64,000 nt of DNA from Candidatus Aminicenantota bacterium (GTDB lineage Bacteria; Acidobacteriota; Aminicenantia; Aminicenantales; Aminicenantaceae): the NCBI GenBank assembly GCA_020348385.1, contig CP070750.1, positions 62,001 through 126,000 on the forward strand, in the 5' to 3' direction. The notes under the pieces were generated by a model that made no database searches, had not been told where the DNA came from, and saw nothing but the letters and a program-made list of their open reading frames with translations. Positions 27,167-36,481 of this stretch are shown here, piece after piece. Position 1 is the first letter of the stretch. Every line of letters begins with the position of its first letter. The translations under genes were made by a program, and so were the position numbers.

Positions 27167-28869
27167 TGTGGCAAATGAGTAGGTTAGACTGGATATTGAT
27201 GTGTTTTTTCCTTCTTTATGTCGCTCTGTATGGGATTTGGAAAACCCGGGGCAAAAAAGATATCAAAGGATTTCTGCTGGCAGATAGAAAAACACCCTGG
27301 TACACCATCACGCTTTCGGTCATGGCGACTCAGGCTAGTGCCATCACGTTTCTCTCGACACCAGGGCAGGCTTTTGTGGACGGCATGCGATTCGTGCAGT
27401 TCTATTTCGGCCTGCCGATCGCTATGGTCATTCTTTGTGTCACAGCTGTTCCGATTTTCCACAGATTGAAAGTCTATACGGCCTATGAATTTTTAGAACA
27501 GCGTTTCGATCTGAAAAACCGGACCTTAGGGAGCGTCCTTTTTTTGATACAACGGGGATTGGCAGCCGGATTCACGATTTTTGCCCCGGCCTTGATCATT
27601 TCTGTCCTTCTCGGTTGGGATATCCGTCTCACAATTATTTTGATCGGGGGCGTCGTCATCGTGTACACGGCATCGGGCGGTACGGATGCCGTTAACAAAA
27701 CGCATATGTTGCAGATGGCGATCATAACTTTGGGAATGGGAGCGGCATTTTATATGATATTCCGATTGCTGCCGACCGATATTTCATTTCTGGATGCCGC
27801 TCATGTGGCCGGCAAAATGGGGAAATTGAATGTCATCAATTTCGCCTTCGACTGGAAGGACCGGTATAACATTTGGTCCGGACTTATAGGGGGGACATTC
27901 CTTGCCCTATCCTACTTTGGGACGGACCAATCCCAGGTGCAGCGCTATCTTTCCGGCCGTTCTGTCGGGCAGATCCGGTTGGGATTATTAGCCAACGGGT
28001 TCGTGAAGGTCCCGATGCAGTTCATCATTCTTTTTATCGGCGCGATGATTTTCGTTTTTTTTCAGTTTGTGACTCCTCCTCTGTTTTTCAATCCCGTCGA
28101 AACAGCCAATGTGAAAAACAGTTCATACGCTGAAGCCTATCAAAAGTTGGAGACACAGTATGCGCGAGTCCATCTGGAGAAACAAGATCACCTGCGGGAT
28201 ATGCTGGATGCCATCGAGACTCATTCGGATTCTGAATTGGATACCTCCGTCGAAAATATCCGACAAAGTACAGAAACGGAAATGGGAATTCGACATGAGG
28301 CGACAGATCTCATAAAAAAAGCGAATCCGAATGCCGACACAGAAGATATCAATTACATTTTTTTAGGTTTTGTGATCAACTTTTTGCCGATCGGACTCGT
28401 GGGCCTCATTCTGGCCGCTATTCTATCGGCCTCTATGTCTTCCACTTCTGCTGAATTGAATGCGCTGGCTTCGGTTACGGTTGTGGATATTTACAAGCGT
28501 GTATTCAAGAAAAACGCATCTGAACGACACTATCTTATCGCGTCCAAATTAGCCACCGTGTTTTGGGGAATCTATGCCATCAATTTTGCCATGTTCGCAA
28601 ACCGCCTTGGATCCTTGATCGAAGCCGTGAACATTCTGGGTTCTCTGTTTTACGGGACGATCCTGGGTATCTTTTTGATCGCATTCTATTTTAAAAAAAT
28701 TGGAGGCCATGCAACATTTATTGCAGCCATCGTTGCAGAGTTGACCGTATTAGGATGTTATTTTTTCACGGAGATTCCCTACTTATGGTTCAATGTCATC
28801 GGATGTGTTCTGCTGATAACTCTAGCCCATTTGATCAACCCCCTGGTTGCTGCGAAAAACGAAAAATAA
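27166..28869 (+). CDS. Sodium:solute symporter (SSS family)
   Basis: The 567-residue protein has about 13 membrane helices and SSS signatures: 'GFLLADRKTPWYTITLSVMATQASAITFLS' region, 'SGGTDAVNKTHMLQM', 'FGTDQSQVQRYLS' and 'LSASMSSTSAELNALASV'. A hydrophilic, helical insertion of about 95 residues ('AYQKLETQYARVHLEKQ...') interrupts it around residues 310-400. The start is GTG 27166 or ATG 27175. It is the last gene of the bacillithiol operon; the link is strong by overlap, but whether it carries a precursor, malate or something unrelated is unknown. Confidence 0.88.
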   Translation: MWQMSRLDWILMCFFLLYVALYGIWKTRGKKDIKGFLLADRKTPWYTITLSVMATQASAITFLSTPGQAFVDGMRFVQFYFGLPIAMVILCVTAVPIFHRLKVYTAYEFLEQRFDLKNRTLGSVLFLIQRGLAAGFTIFAPALIISVLLGWDIRLTIILIGGVVIVYTASGGTDAVNKTHMLQMAIITLGMGAAFYMIFRLLPTDISFLDAAHVAGKMGKLNVINFAFDWKDRYNIWSGLIGGTFLALSYFGTDQSQVQRYLSGRSVGQIRLGLLANGFVKVPMQFIILFIGAMIFVFFQFVTPPLFFNPVETANVKNSSYAEAYQKLETQYARVHLEKQDHLRDMLDAIETHSDSELDTSVENIRQSTETEMGIRHEATDLIKKANPNADTEDINYIFLGFVINFLPIGLVGLILAAILSASMSSTSAELNALASVTVVDIYKRVFKKNASERHYLIASKLATVFWGIYAINFAMFANRLGSLIEAVNILGSLFYGTILGIFLIAFYFKKIGGHATFIAAIVAELTVLGCYFFTEIPYLWFNVIGCVLLITLAHLINPLVAAKNEK

Positions 28870-28959
28870 TTAATTCGGTAGCTGTCCCCAAATTCTTCTC
28901 CGAGCACTTTGCGATTTGGGTGGCAATTGTGTAAATTGTTAGGGAGAAAGGAGGAGGTC

Positions 28960-29901
28960 ATGGATGGAGTATATCTAGCTGCGGAAAAGGCGATAGTGCA
29001 AGCCCTGGCCCTGAAGAAAAGAGAACAATTTCTGCTGGTGACTGATAAGTTTAAGATGGAGATCGCCGAAGCCCTGGCGCATTGGGCAAAAAAAGTCGGA
29101 GCTGAAACCACGACCTACTTGATGACAGAGTCGTTAAGGCCTGTCACCGAACCCACAACGCTTTTCCGTTTGCTTTGTATGAAAGCATCGGCCATGGCCT
29201 ATATGCTGGATGCCCGAATGGAAGAAAAGCCCTTCCGGGGTTATATGGTCAAGGCAGGTGTGGCGAACAGCCGAATCTGCATGATGCCCGGTTTGACGCT
29301 AGACATGATGGAGCGGTTGGTGAATATCGACTTCCGTGAGCTGGACATGTTCGGAAAAAAACTTGTAGAAAAACTGGCAGATTCCGAGAATATCATAGTC
29401 GAAAATGCCGAGGGCACTCACGTTGAGTTTAGCGTCAAAGCAAGGACATGGAAGAATGACAACGGCGATATCAGCCAAAAAGGGATGCATGGTAACCTCC
29501 CGGCCGGTGAAGTATTCACGGCTCCAGTGGAAGAGAGCTTCAGCGGAAGGTTGGTGATCAGCCTGATCGATGACAAACTCGGGAAGGGGATTATGGAGTT
29601 CGAAAAGGGCCGGTTGACTGGTTTTGAAGGTGAGGGGATCGAAGAAATCGTAGCCCATATAGGGGAAGATGATACCGGCAAGATCATCGGGGAATTCGGA
29701 ATCGGAACAAACCCGAAAGCCAAGATTTGTCCCAATATGCTGGAAGCGGAAAAAGCCTTCGGTACTGCCCATTTTGCCATCGGTGATTCCTACGGGATCG
29801 GCATCAACACCAGTCCTCACCACTATGATGCTCTTGTGGATAAGGTGTCCATCCGCACAAACGGCGAATACATCATCCAGGATGGAAAATTCTTGATCTG
29901 A
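28960..29901 (+). CDS. M29-like aminopeptidase
   Basis: The ATG at 28960 follows GGAGGAGG and gives 313 residues. Motifs typical of thermophilic (M29) aminopeptidases include 'GNLPAGEVFTAP', 'EFGIGTNPKA' and 'GTAHFAIGDSYGIG', with a final 'HYD', providing the acidic and histidine metal ligands. The protein has no signal peptide and is slightly shorter than classical M29 enzymes (about 370-410 aa), mainly in the N-terminal part. By family it removes N-terminal residues from peptides in the cytoplasm. It is separated from the bsh operon by 90 bp. Confidence 0.8.
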   Translation: MDGVYLAAEKAIVQALALKKREQFLLVTDKFKMEIAEALAHWAKKVGAETTTYLMTESLRPVTEPTTLFRLLCMKASAMAYMLDARMEEKPFRGYMVKAGVANSRICMMPGLTLDMMERLVNIDFRELDMFGKKLVEKLADSENIIVENAEGTHVEFSVKARTWKNDNGDISQKGMHGNLPAGEVFTAPVEESFSGRLVISLIDDKLGKGIMEFEKGRLTGFEGEGIEEIVAHIGEDDTGKIIGEFGIGTNPKAKICPNMLEAEKAFGTAHFAIGDSYGIGINTSPHHYDALVDKVSIRTNGEYIIQDGKFLI

Positions 29902-29928
29902 TAAAAGTATAGTGGAGAAGGCGCAACA

Positions 29929-31353
29929 ATGAAAAGACGGGAATTTTTGAGACGAGCGGGATATGGATCGCTGGCAGCTCTGACATCGGCTGGAACAGGC
30001 GTCATTCACCTTTCCTGTCGATCAAAGAAAAAAAGGCAACCCAATATCATATTCATCTTGGCCGATGACTTGGGATACGGCGACTTGTCCTGTTACGGCC
30101 AGAGTAGATTCCAGACTCCCCATCTCGACCGAATGGCAGGGGAGGGGATGCGGTTCATTGATCACTATTCGGGCAGCACGGTCTGCGCACCGGCACGTTG
30201 TTCCTTGATGACAGGCTATCACACCGGGCATGCCAGAGTGCGAGGAAATTATGCGAGCGGACCCCATGGCTGGGGAGCCTGCTTGGAGCTTCGCTCTGAA
30301 GATTTGACCGTTTCCGAAATCTTGAAAAAGGCGGGGTATGCAACCGGAGCTTTCGGAAAATGGAGTCTGGGAGTGGCAGAAACAACAGGCGCACCGTGGA
30401 AAAAAGGTTTCGATGAATGGTACGGCTACTTGAATCAGGGGCACGCTCATTTTTATTATCCCGAATATCTCTATCACAATGACAAAAAAGTCATGCTGGA
30501 AGGAAATACCGGAGGGAAGCGCCAGCAGTATTCCCACGATCTGATCGCCGAAAAAGCGCTGGAGTTTGTCGCAGAGAATAAAGACCAGCCCTTTTTCCTG
30601 TATTGGGCGATAACGATCCCGCATGCCGAGTTGCTTGTGCCCGAGGATTCCTTGGAAGAATTTCGCGGTCGTTACGAAGAAAAGCCTTATGTGGGCACTC
30701 ACTATGCATCACAGGAGGAGCCGAGAGCGGCTTTTGCCGGAATGGTCACTCGCATGGACAGAGACATTGGCAGGTTGTTGAAGATGCTCGAGGAGTTGGG
30801 CATAGTAAAAGACACCATCGTGATGTTTTCAAGCGACAACGGTCCGCACAAAGAAGGCGGACACGATCCCGAGTTTTTCGGCTCCAACCGACCTCTTCGC
30901 GGTATCAAACGCGATCTTTATGAAGGGGGCATCCGAGTGCCGATGATCGCCCGGTGGCCGGGCAGGATCCAAGCGGGAACAACCACCCATCATGTTTCGG
31001 CCTTCTGGGATTTTTTACCGACGGTCTGTGATCTAGTAGAAATCACATCTCCTGACGGGATCGATGGCCTATCCTTTTTGCCTGCGATGTTGGGGGATGA
31101 AAAAGAACAGCGAGAACATGAGGTTCTCTACTGGGAATTCCATGAGCGGAAAACGACTAACCAGGCGATCCGGATGGGTCGATGGAAGGCCATTCGGCAC
31201 AGCCCGACCGGACCGATCGAGCTGTACGACCTGGAAACGGATATCGGAGAGACCGCAAACATTGCCGATCAGAATCCCGAAATTGTAGGCAAAATCCGTG
31301 CGCATTTGGAGAAAACGCGTACTCCCCATGAAATCTGGGAGTTGAAGTCTTGA
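29929..31353 (+). CDS. Sulfatase, Tat-exported putative lipoprotein
   Basis: The 474-residue protein starts with 'MKRREFLRRAGYGSLAAL' (twin-arginine type) and has a lipobox-like 'IHLSC' (C30). The sulfatase fold is complete: 'ILADDLGYGD', active-site C86-A-P-A-R, 'GKWSLG', 'FSSDNGPHKEGG'. The CxPAR site needs formylglycine conversion. It resembles arylsulfatase A/N-acetylgalactosamine-sulfatase-type enzymes. It lies 27 bp after the M29 aminopeptidase gene and just before a decayed sulfatase. Confidence 0.92.
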   Translation: MKRREFLRRAGYGSLAALTSAGTGVIHLSCRSKKKRQPNIIFILADDLGYGDLSCYGQSRFQTPHLDRMAGEGMRFIDHYSGSTVCAPARCSLMTGYHTGHARVRGNYASGPHGWGACLELRSEDLTVSEILKKAGYATGAFGKWSLGVAETTGAPWKKGFDEWYGYLNQGHAHFYYPEYLYHNDKKVMLEGNTGGKRQQYSHDLIAEKALEFVAENKDQPFFLYWAITIPHAELLVPEDSLEEFRGRYEEKPYVGTHYASQEEPRAAFAGMVTRMDRDIGRLLKMLEELGIVKDTIVMFSSDNGPHKEGGHDPEFFGSNRPLRGIKRDLYEGGIRVPMIARWPGRIQAGTTTHHVSAFWDFLPTVCDLVEITSPDGIDGLSFLPAMLGDEKEQREHEVLYWEFHERKTTNQAIRMGRWKAIRHSPTGPIELYDLETDIGETANIADQNPEIVGKIRAHLEKTRTPHEIWELKS

Positions 31354-31375
31354 TAATCGTCCTGCGTTGAGAAGC

Positions 31376-32284
31376 ATGAAAAGACGCGATTTTCTGCAAA
31401 AAATTGGGCTGAGCACCCCGCACACGGCATCTACACGGTGAACTCATCAGAAAGAGGAGATTCCCGGACTCGGAAGCTTATCCCGGTCGAAAACAGGACC
31501 GTTCTAGGTGAAGAAAAAAGGACGATCGCTGAAGAACTGAGAAAGGATGGGTATATAACTGCCCATGTAGGAAAATGGCATCTCAGGGAAGATCCTAAAA
31601 CCCAAGGATTCGATGTGAATGTGGGTGGCACCGTTTACGGTCATCCGGTGAGTTATTTCAGCCCCTATCGGAATAAATATCTTGAGGGCGGACCCGCAGG
31701 CGAATATCTGACTGACCGCTTAACAGACGAGGCCATCAGATTTGTCGAGGCCCAGAAATATAATCCTTTCTTTTTCCATCTTTCCTATTATGCTGTCCAT
31801 TCTCCGATTCAGGCAAAAAAGGACATGGTGGCGAAATACGAGAACAGGCAAACATCGAACCGCCAAAACAACCCCTAATATGCCGCAATGGTGGAAACGG
31901 TGGATCACAACATCGGCCGCCTTCTTCACAAGCTTGAGGAGATGGCTCTCGAAAAAATTACCCTAGTTGTTTTCACCTCTGACAACGGCGGGATTTGGAA
32001 GCGCACGTCCCAGAGATCCGGTTTTCCGAACCCGGCCCGGTTCGGTCGTTCGAATCGGAGAATGGAAGCTCCATGAGTATTTCGAGGACAGCGGGATCGA
32101 GTTGTATAATCTAAAGAACGATATAGGGGAGATGCAAAACCTGTCGGAAAAAAACCCGGATATGGTTCGGGAATTGCGCCGCAAGCTTGTTGCATGGAGG
32201 AAAAAGGTTGAAGCGCCACTCCCGTCAGCCCTGAATCCCGGTTACGATGCTGCTTATGATCAAATGATGCGGCTCAATAAATAG
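31376..32284 (+). pseudogene. Decayed sulfatase gene
   Basis: Remains of a sulfatase lie in several frames. There is a Tat-like start ('MKRRDFLQKIGL', ATG 31376, stop 31441), then 'EEKRTIAEELRKDGYITAHVGKWHL' to 'YYAVHSPIQAKKDMVAKYE' (31438-31878). After another stop come 'MVETVDHNIGRLLHKLEEMALEKITLVVFTSDNGG' parts (to about 32000), and a C-terminal part in a different frame with 'VRIGEWKLHEYFED' and 'IELYNLKNDIGE' (to 32284). The segment with the catalytic CxPxR and first metal site is missing, and the region after 'SDNGG' is shortened. It therefore cannot yield an active enzyme. It lies 22 bp after the intact sulfatase and may have come from a tandem pair. Confidence 0.85.
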
Positions 32285-32293
32285 CCCGCTATC

Positions 32294-33418
32294 TCATATC
32301 AATTGGCCAAGGGAAGAGATAAAAGTCTGCAATTCCTCCTTTGTTCCGCAACTGACTCGTATCCACTGGCTGTCGTGAAATACGAAAGGACGGATGAGGA
32401 TTTTTTTGCGCTCCAGTATTTTCGCCAGTTCTCGGGCATCCCGATCGATCTTGAAGAGGACAAAATTCGTGTGAGAAGGAATACAAGAAAGGCCCAGCTT
32501 ATCCAGCTCTTCATACAAAAATGCCTTCGCCTGGTTATTTTTTTTATTCACCGACTGGATAAACATCTGGTCCTGATGACTGGCCACCGCAGCCTTCAAG
32601 CTGAGCCAAGCGACAGGCGCAAAATTTCTACTCAACTTATGTAATCTTTTTAGGATTTCGGGATGGGCGATCCCATAGCCGATGCGGAGTCCCGCAAGCG
32701 CGAAGATTTTCGAAAATGTCCGCGTGACGATGATGTTTTTCGCCTGTTTGACCAGATCGATCATCGACGCATAAGCCTCATCTTGGACATACTCGTGGTA
32801 TGCTTCATCCACGACAACCATAGTCTTTTTAGAGGCTTGCTCACAAAACGCCTGCAACTTGTCCTTCGGTGTTATCGAGCCCGTAGGATTGTTGGGATTG
32901 CATACATAGATCAAATCCGTCCGGGGCGAGATCTGTTTTTCCATCGTTTCTAGATCGTGCTCGTATTTGTCATTCAACCGGACCCTGTTCAATGGGCGGT
33001 CTGCTAAGTTTGCATAATAGATGAAATCAAAATAGGTGGGATCCGCCACCAGGATTTCGCCCTCTTTTTTCACGAGATGGATGAGTGTGACCATCACGTC
33101 GGTCGAACCTGCTCCCAGGATGATATGATCCGGAGGAATATCCTCTCTTTCTGCGATCGAATCGATCAATTGCGTATAATTCCTGTGAGGATAACGATTG
33201 GATAGATCTATCGATCCGGTGATGGCTTTCCTTGCTATCGGCGATATACCGAAGGGGCTCTCGTTGTTGTGGAGCATGATGAAGTCACCGGGATCCGGAA
33301 TTTTCTTCATTACAGATGTTTCCCCTTTACAGGATGTCAAACCGGGGCCGGTCATAAGTCCAGCCAAAGCCAGAGCACTTGTTTTTATCCATTGCCGACG
33401 GTTAAGCGCATATCTCAT
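32294..33418 (-). CDS. Exported histidinol-phosphate-aminotransferase-like PLP enzyme
   Basis: The 374-residue protein has a class I/II aminotransferase fold of the HisC type. It shows 'YVCNPNNPTG' (PLP pocket), 'VVVDEAYHEY' (D204), and the Schiff-base lysine K237 in 'TRTFSKIFALAGLRIGY'. Unusually, it begins with a Tat-like signal 'LNRRQWIKTSALALAG' and a lipobox-like 'GLTSC' (C30), so it seems exported and perhaps lipid-anchored. It is not among histidine genes. Family members act on aromatic or histidinol-phosphate substrates; the true substrate is unknown. It is convergent with the decayed sulfatase (10 bp apart). Confidence 0.85.
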   Translation of the reverse strand: MRYALNRRQWIKTSALALAGLMTGPGLTSCKGETSVMKKIPDPGDFIMLHNNESPFGISPIARKAITGSIDLSNRYPHRNYTQLIDSIAEREDIPPDHIILGAGSTDVMVTLIHLVKKEGEILVADPTYFDFIYYANLADRPLNRVRLNDKYEHDLETMEKQISPRTDLIYVCNPNNPTGSITPKDKLQAFCEQASKKTMVVVDEAYHEYVQDEAYASMIDLVKQAKNIIVTRTFSKIFALAGLRIGYGIAHPEILKRLHKLSRNFAPVAWLSLKAAVASHQDQMFIQSVNKKNNQAKAFLYEELDKLGLSCIPSHTNFVLFKIDRDARELAKILERKKILIRPFVFHDSQWIRVSCGTKEELQTFISSLGQLI

Positions 33419-33484
33419 GTTTCCCTCCTATACAACGTATATCAAACACGCCACATCCGGTCAAATCCTGTTCGGGGCGGGTAA

Positions 33485-33675
33485 GCATTTCCAAAACCGT
33501 GATGATAATAAAATAGTCTAGCAAGCTGAAGAGGAAGTCATCCGGAGGCGAGCGGGCATGGTTCCTCGAAGAGGAGAGCGAGCCGAGGAACTAAGCTGAA
33601 TTTCCTCGCGGGGGAAATTCAGCGGGCTGACGTTTCAGCTTGCCTGACTGTCTCTTATCACGGTTTTGGAAATGC
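33485..33675. repeat. Nested multi-hairpin palindromic element (191 bp)
   Basis: The outer arms (33485-33503 and 33657-33675) are a perfect 19-nt inverted repeat, GCATTTCCAAAACCGTGAT. Inside are imperfect 16-nt arms (33515-33530 and 33634-33649, 14 of 16 paired). Between them are two local hairpins: 8 bp with a 15-nt loop (33561-33591) and 11 bp with a 7-nt loop (33595-33623). The whole folds into a stalk with two branches. It occupies the gap between the aminotransferase and the CNNM/CorC gene, and the region to 33732 holds nothing else I recognise. Confidence 0.8.
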
Positions 33676-33732
33676 TACCTCGGAGCGGGACCTTGGGGAA
33701 CATTCCAGAAGTATGATATCATTAGTAACAGA

Positions 33733-36477
33733 GTGAACGCACTGAGCATATTCATTCATCTGATCGGTTTGGGTTTGCTGATGGTGTTTTCTTCCTTTTT
33801 TTCTGGCTCTGAAACGGCCCTGACCGCTCTTTCCAAAGTTGAAACGCAAAGAATTAAGGAAGATAAAAAGAAAACCAGCCAATACATCATCAAATTTTTG
33901 GATGAACCCCGACGGCTTTTCATCACTGTCCTTTTTGGCAACACACTGGTGAACATGGCTTTCGTGAGCATCACCGGATCGCTCATATTCCATAATCTTT
34001 TCAGCGGAGAAAATCCTGGATTGGCTTATATTGTCGCCATTTTGATCGTAACCATTATCCTGTTGATATTCGGAGAGATCACGCCCAAAACTTATGCCAT
34101 CGAACATTCCGAGCGTTTTTCAAGGCTCGTGGCACGGCCTTTATGGTTCTTTTCCAGCATCATTTACCCTTTCCGGAGGCCTTTGCGTATGCTAACCGAT
34201 TCGCTCCTTCCTCTTTTAGGCGTCCGCTCTATGGCAGAAGAGATGCCATTGACCGAGGAAGAAATCAGGGCCATCGTTAAAACCACTGAGGATCATGGGG
34301 CACTGGCTAAGCAGGAAGGAGAGCTCATTCACAGCATTTTCGAGCTTCATGACATCACTGCCAAGGAGGCGATGGTTCCCAGGACCGAGATGGTATGTAT
34401 CGAGGTCTCAAAAACCATCGGGGAGGCCTTCGATATGACGAGGGATGCGGGGCATTCGCGCATCCCCGTTTTCAAGGATAATCTGGATAACATCTGTGGC
34501 ATATTTTATGTGAAAGATATGCCGCGTTGGGAGGGACTGAAGAGAGAAAATCTCGGAGGGAAAAGTTTTAAGCAGATTACCATTGGAGAGTTCCTCTCCA
34601 GCACGGAAACATTCCATAAGTTGAATCCTGGTAATGTAGCCACACTCATCAGAAAACCTCTTTTTGTGTACGAGACGAAAAAAATCGGGGCCCTGATGCG
34701 TCAGATGGAGAGAGAAAAACAACAGATGGCGATACTGCTGGATGAGTTCGGCGGCGTTTCTGGATTGATCACCGGTGAGGATGTCGTGGAAGAGGTGCTG
34801 GGAGAGATCTTCGATGAATACGACAAGTTGTCTGAACTGACGATCTCCCCGGATCCCAAGGACACGACGAGTTTCCTAGTCCCGGGATTTGTCAGTCTTC
34901 GCAGCGTTAACAAACAGCTCAAGCTCAAACTCGAAATGTCGGGAGCGGATACGGTTGGAGGATATGTGACCAAGCTCCGGGGGGCCATACCAGATGAGGG
35001 AGACGTCGTCAGCGACAAACCGAAAAGGTTGATCTTCGAGATCATCAAGATGGCCGGAAAGAGAGTCAACCTGGTCAAAATCAAAAAGTTAGGCAAACCT
35101 GCTAGAAAAGATCGGAATGGCAGGCCGAATCTTTTTATTCTCCCTTTTGTTATTGTTATCAGCTCGCTGATGGGATTTTCCCACACAGGCCTTTTCGAAG
35201 GAGGGGCAAGCGCCAGTGGTCAAGCTTTCATGATTATTTTCTCCTTGTTGCTTGTTTTGGCTTTGTTTCTGAAAGCATTTTATGCGGGATCAGAAACGGC
35301 CATCGTTTCTGTATCCAAAGGGCGGATCGATGTTTTGGCGCAACAGGGAAATTCCCGCGCCCTCATTATCAAGAAGCTTTGGCAGGAGCCGGACAAATTG
35401 TTGGGGACTGTTCTTGTCAGCGACAACTTGATGTCAGCAGCAGCAGGAATGGCCGGGCTCCAACTCATCGTTTTTGTTCTTCCCGGCAGAGAGGGGATCC
35501 AGGAACTTTTGAACACCATCATCATGACTCTTCTGCTCATGATCTTCTGCGAGATTCTTCCTAAAACGATGTTCCGCGCCAAGGCCGATACACTGGCCCT
35601 GAAAAGCGCCCCAGGCCTTTGGATCGCGGACAGGATTCTTCGGCCTGTGGTGTGGTCCATGATGAAGATCACGAATATTGTGGTCCGGATGGCGGGCAGA
35701 CAGGATAAGGAAAAAAGACAAAAAGTCATTCGTGAGGAACTCAGGCTTCTGGCCAGAATGGGCGAAAAGGAAGGTATCCTCAAAAAAGAACAGCTCCTCA
35801 TGATCGAAAACGTACTGAATCTTGAGAGTATAACTTTGGGAAAAGTGATGACACCTTTGGTGGATATTGTCGCTGTTCCAAAAACAGCTTCTGTCGAGGA
35901 ATTCTACAAAAAGGTTGAAGAGTCGGGATTTTCGAGAATTCCGGTTTATGATGAGCGGGTCGACAACTTGATAGGTGTCGTGAATATCTTAGATGTCCTT
36001 TATGCACAACCCACGCCCACGACTATCTCTGCATACATCGATAGGGAAGTCCAGCATGAACCGGAATCGAAACGGGTTTATTCGTTGTTAAGGGAGCTCA
36101 AGCGAAGCCGGAAAGCCATGGTTTTTGTTGTCGACGAGTATGGAGGAGTCGTGGGGCTGGTGACTATCGAAGATCTGGTCGAGGAGATCCTGGGCGACAT
36201 CCGTGATGAAAAAGATAGGGATGAGGAAGGAAATGTGCATAAAATCAGCGATAACATTTTGGAATGTGATGGGAAAACAGAAATATCATTTGTCAATAAC
36301 ACGTATGGTATGGCAATCCCTCCTGGGGATTACAACACCATCGCTGGTTATATCATTTCCCTAATAGAACGGATACCTAAACAGGGGGAGTTTATCGATA
36401 CCCATACGCACAAGATCGTTGTGCTGGATGCGGATAATAAGAGCATCCGCAGAGTGAGGATCCAATCAAAACCGTAG
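33733..36477 (+). CDS. Fused double CNNM/HlyC-CorC-type membrane protein (914 aa)
   Basis: One chain holds two complete CNNM/CorC-like units. Unit 1 (about residues 1-450): a DUF21 membrane domain ('FFSGSETALTALSKVE', 'FGEITPKTYAIE'), two CBS domains ('DITAKEAMVPRTEM', 'LLDEFGGVSGLITGEDVVEEVLGEI') and a CorC/HlyC C-domain. Unit 2 (about 470-914): 'FYAGSETAIVSVSKGRID', 'FCEILPKTMFR', CBS ('TLGKVMTPLVDI', 'VDEYGGVVGLVTIEDLVEEILGDI') and a second C-domain. Normal members have one unit of about 430 residues and work as dimers in Mg2+/cation transport or tolerance. GTG 33733 is the best start; a TTG at 33640 lies inside the palindromic element. Confidence 0.88.
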   Translation: MNALSIFIHLIGLGLLMVFSSFFSGSETALTALSKVETQRIKEDKKKTSQYIIKFLDEPRRLFITVLFGNTLVNMAFVSITGSLIFHNLFSGENPGLAYIVAILIVTIILLIFGEITPKTYAIEHSERFSRLVARPLWFFSSIIYPFRRPLRMLTDSLLPLLGVRSMAEEMPLTEEEIRAIVKTTEDHGALAKQEGELIHSIFELHDITAKEAMVPRTEMVCIEVSKTIGEAFDMTRDAGHSRIPVFKDNLDNICGIFYVKDMPRWEGLKRENLGGKSFKQITIGEFLSSTETFHKLNPGNVATLIRKPLFVYETKKIGALMRQMEREKQQMAILLDEFGGVSGLITGEDVVEEVLGEIFDEYDKLSELTISPDPKDTTSFLVPGFVSLRSVNKQLKLKLEMSGADTVGGYVTKLRGAIPDEGDVVSDKPKRLIFEIIKMAGKRVNLVKIKKLGKPARKDRNGRPNLFILPFVIVISSLMGFSHTGLFEGGASASGQAFMIIFSLLLVLALFLKAFYAGSETAIVSVSKGRIDVLAQQGNSRALIIKKLWQEPDKLLGTVLVSDNLMSAAAGMAGLQLIVFVLPGREGIQELLNTIIMTLLLMIFCEILPKTMFRAKADTLALKSAPGLWIADRILRPVVWSMMKITNIVVRMAGRQDKEKRQKVIREELRLLARMGEKEGILKKEQLLMIENVLNLESITLGKVMTPLVDIVAVPKTASVEEFYKKVEESGFSRIPVYDERVDNLIGVVNILDVLYAQPTPTTISAYIDREVQHEPESKRVYSLLRELKRSRKAMVFVVDEYGGVVGLVTIEDLVEEILGDIRDEKDRDEEGNVHKISDNILECDGKTEISFVNNTYGMAIPPGDYNTIAGYIISLIERIPKQGEFIDTHTHKIVVLDADNKSIRRVRIQSKP

Positions 36478-36481
36478 ATGA

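Noticed and set aside
33561..33623. Integron attC-like site
   Set aside because: No GTTRRRY/RYYYAAC core sites and no integrase or gene-cassette array nearby.
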